Part shown: positions 5,780-6,368 of the stretch, piece after piece
Position numbering within the stretch: position 1 is the first letter of the stretch
How the letters are laid out: every line of letters begins with the position of its first letter
Origin: Chitinivibrionales bacterium
Lineage (GTDB): Bacteria; Fibrobacterota; Chitinivibrionia; Chitinivibrionales; WJMI01
Direction: 5' to 3'
Length of the DNA stretch: 6,368 nucleotides
NCBI GenBank assembly: GCA_014729595.1
Contig: WJJU01000315.1
Coordinates: 1-6,368, forward strand
Notes under the pieces: generated by a model
Told to the model about the DNA's origin: nothing
The model's database searches: none
The model's input: only the letters and a program-made list of their open reading frames with translations
Translations under genes and position numbers: made by a program

Positions 5780-6368
5780 TATGACATAAGATACAGCAAC
5801 CGCCACACGTTTCTCACCAATCCGTCCACGATTCCCTTGAACATGTGGGCCAGCGCCGGCAAAACCACAATTGTTGTCGTCATCCCTACGCAGATTCTCA
5901 GTGGAAGGCCGACAAAAAACACATTCATTTGCGGAACGGTCCTGGCAACGACCCCCAAGGCCAACGAAGTAAGCACCAGCACTACGAATACCGGTGCGGC
6001 AAGACGAATGGCCAAGACGAAAATTTCCGCCGTCATGTTCACAAACAGGCTTACCATGTCACCCATCGGCAGGGTGACTCCAAAGAGAGGTATCAACTCA
6101 AAGCTTTTACGGACGGCCAACAGCATGAAATAATGGCCGTTAAGCAATAGAAACAGGATACTGAACAACAAGGTAAATAATTGCCCGGTCGTCGTCACCG
6201 AAGACTCGGTAAAGGGATCAATAACTTGCATAAGCGCAAATCCCATTTGCGTGTCAATCAAACGCGCGGCAAATTGGACCGCGGCGAACAACAGACTTGC
6301 CGCATAGCCGATCACGATACCCACCGCGATTTCTTTTATCACCCCCCACACGAACATGGGTACCGCAC
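5779..6368 (-). CDS. fliR: FliR, flagellar export gate protein (C-terminal part, 5' end outside the window)
   Basis: FliR combines with FliP and FliQ to form the helical export channel at the centre of the flagellar basal body, on which FlhB sits. About 195 codons are present and the frame stays open to the right edge. With a usual family length near 260, some 65 N-terminal residues are missing. The visible part is very hydrophobic and carries family hallmarks: IKEIAVGIVIGYAASLLFAAVQFA, then 'LIDTQMGFA...DP', and near the C-terminus 'RTVPQMNVFFVGLPLRICVGM'. The true start is not in the window; the ATG at 6357 is internal, since the preceding in-frame codons (Ala-Val-Pro) continue the protein. 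The stop is TAG at 5779..5781. flhB follows directly, as in many flagellar operons. Confidence 0.96.
   Translation of the reverse strand, partial: AVPMFVWGVIKEIAVGIVIGYAASLLFAAVQFAARLIDTQMGFALMQVIDPFTESSVTTTGQLFTLLFSILFLLLNGHYFMLLAVRKSFELIPLFGVTLPMGDMVSLFVNMTAEIFVLAIRLAAPVFVVLVLTSLALGVVARTVPQMNVFFVGLPLRICVGMTTTIVVLPALAHMFKGIVDGLVRNVWRLLYLMS

Overview
The window is part of a flagellar gene cluster read entirely from the minus strand. In transcription order (right to left) it holds the 3' part of fliR, flhB, a large unrecognised gene encoding an 801-residue repeat protein, flhA, and the first 21 codons of flhF. FliR, FlhB and FlhA are core inner-membrane parts of the flagellar type III export gate. 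FlhF is the SRP-type GTPase that usually governs flagellar number and placement. The genes are 1 to 67 bases apart with no terminator-like structure between them, so they probably form one operon that continues past both window edges.

The unusual element is the gene at 2245..4650. flhB and flhA are adjacent in many flagellar operons; here a 2.4 kb gene sits between them. Its product has an N-terminal hydrophobic anchor followed by about seven tandem beta-rich, Ig/cadherin/PKD-like repeats of 100-120 residues, most of which open with an 'IDSI.V.D'-type strand. It ends one base before the flhA start, so flhA translation is probably coupled to it. I recognise no specific family and assign no function. 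The inference is a membrane-anchored extracytoplasmic protein tied to flagellar export or to flagellar surface structures.

Other points are an altered FlhB autocleavage motif (NPTY rather than NPTH), a 6-bp hairpin with a UUCG tetraloop between fliR and flhB, and a membrane segment ending in a cysteine that does not fit the usual lipobox.

Organism: a flagellated bacterium, probably Gram-negative, with mildly GC-rich DNA. Tandem repeats opening with 'P.IDSI.V' recall large surface proteins of Fibrobacterota (Chitinivibrio-like) and related FCB-group bacteria. The flhB-flhA-flhF order occurs in many phyla. This placement is a low-confidence impression from memory, not the result of a search. 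No RNA genes, mobile elements, CRISPR arrays or plus-strand genes are supported.
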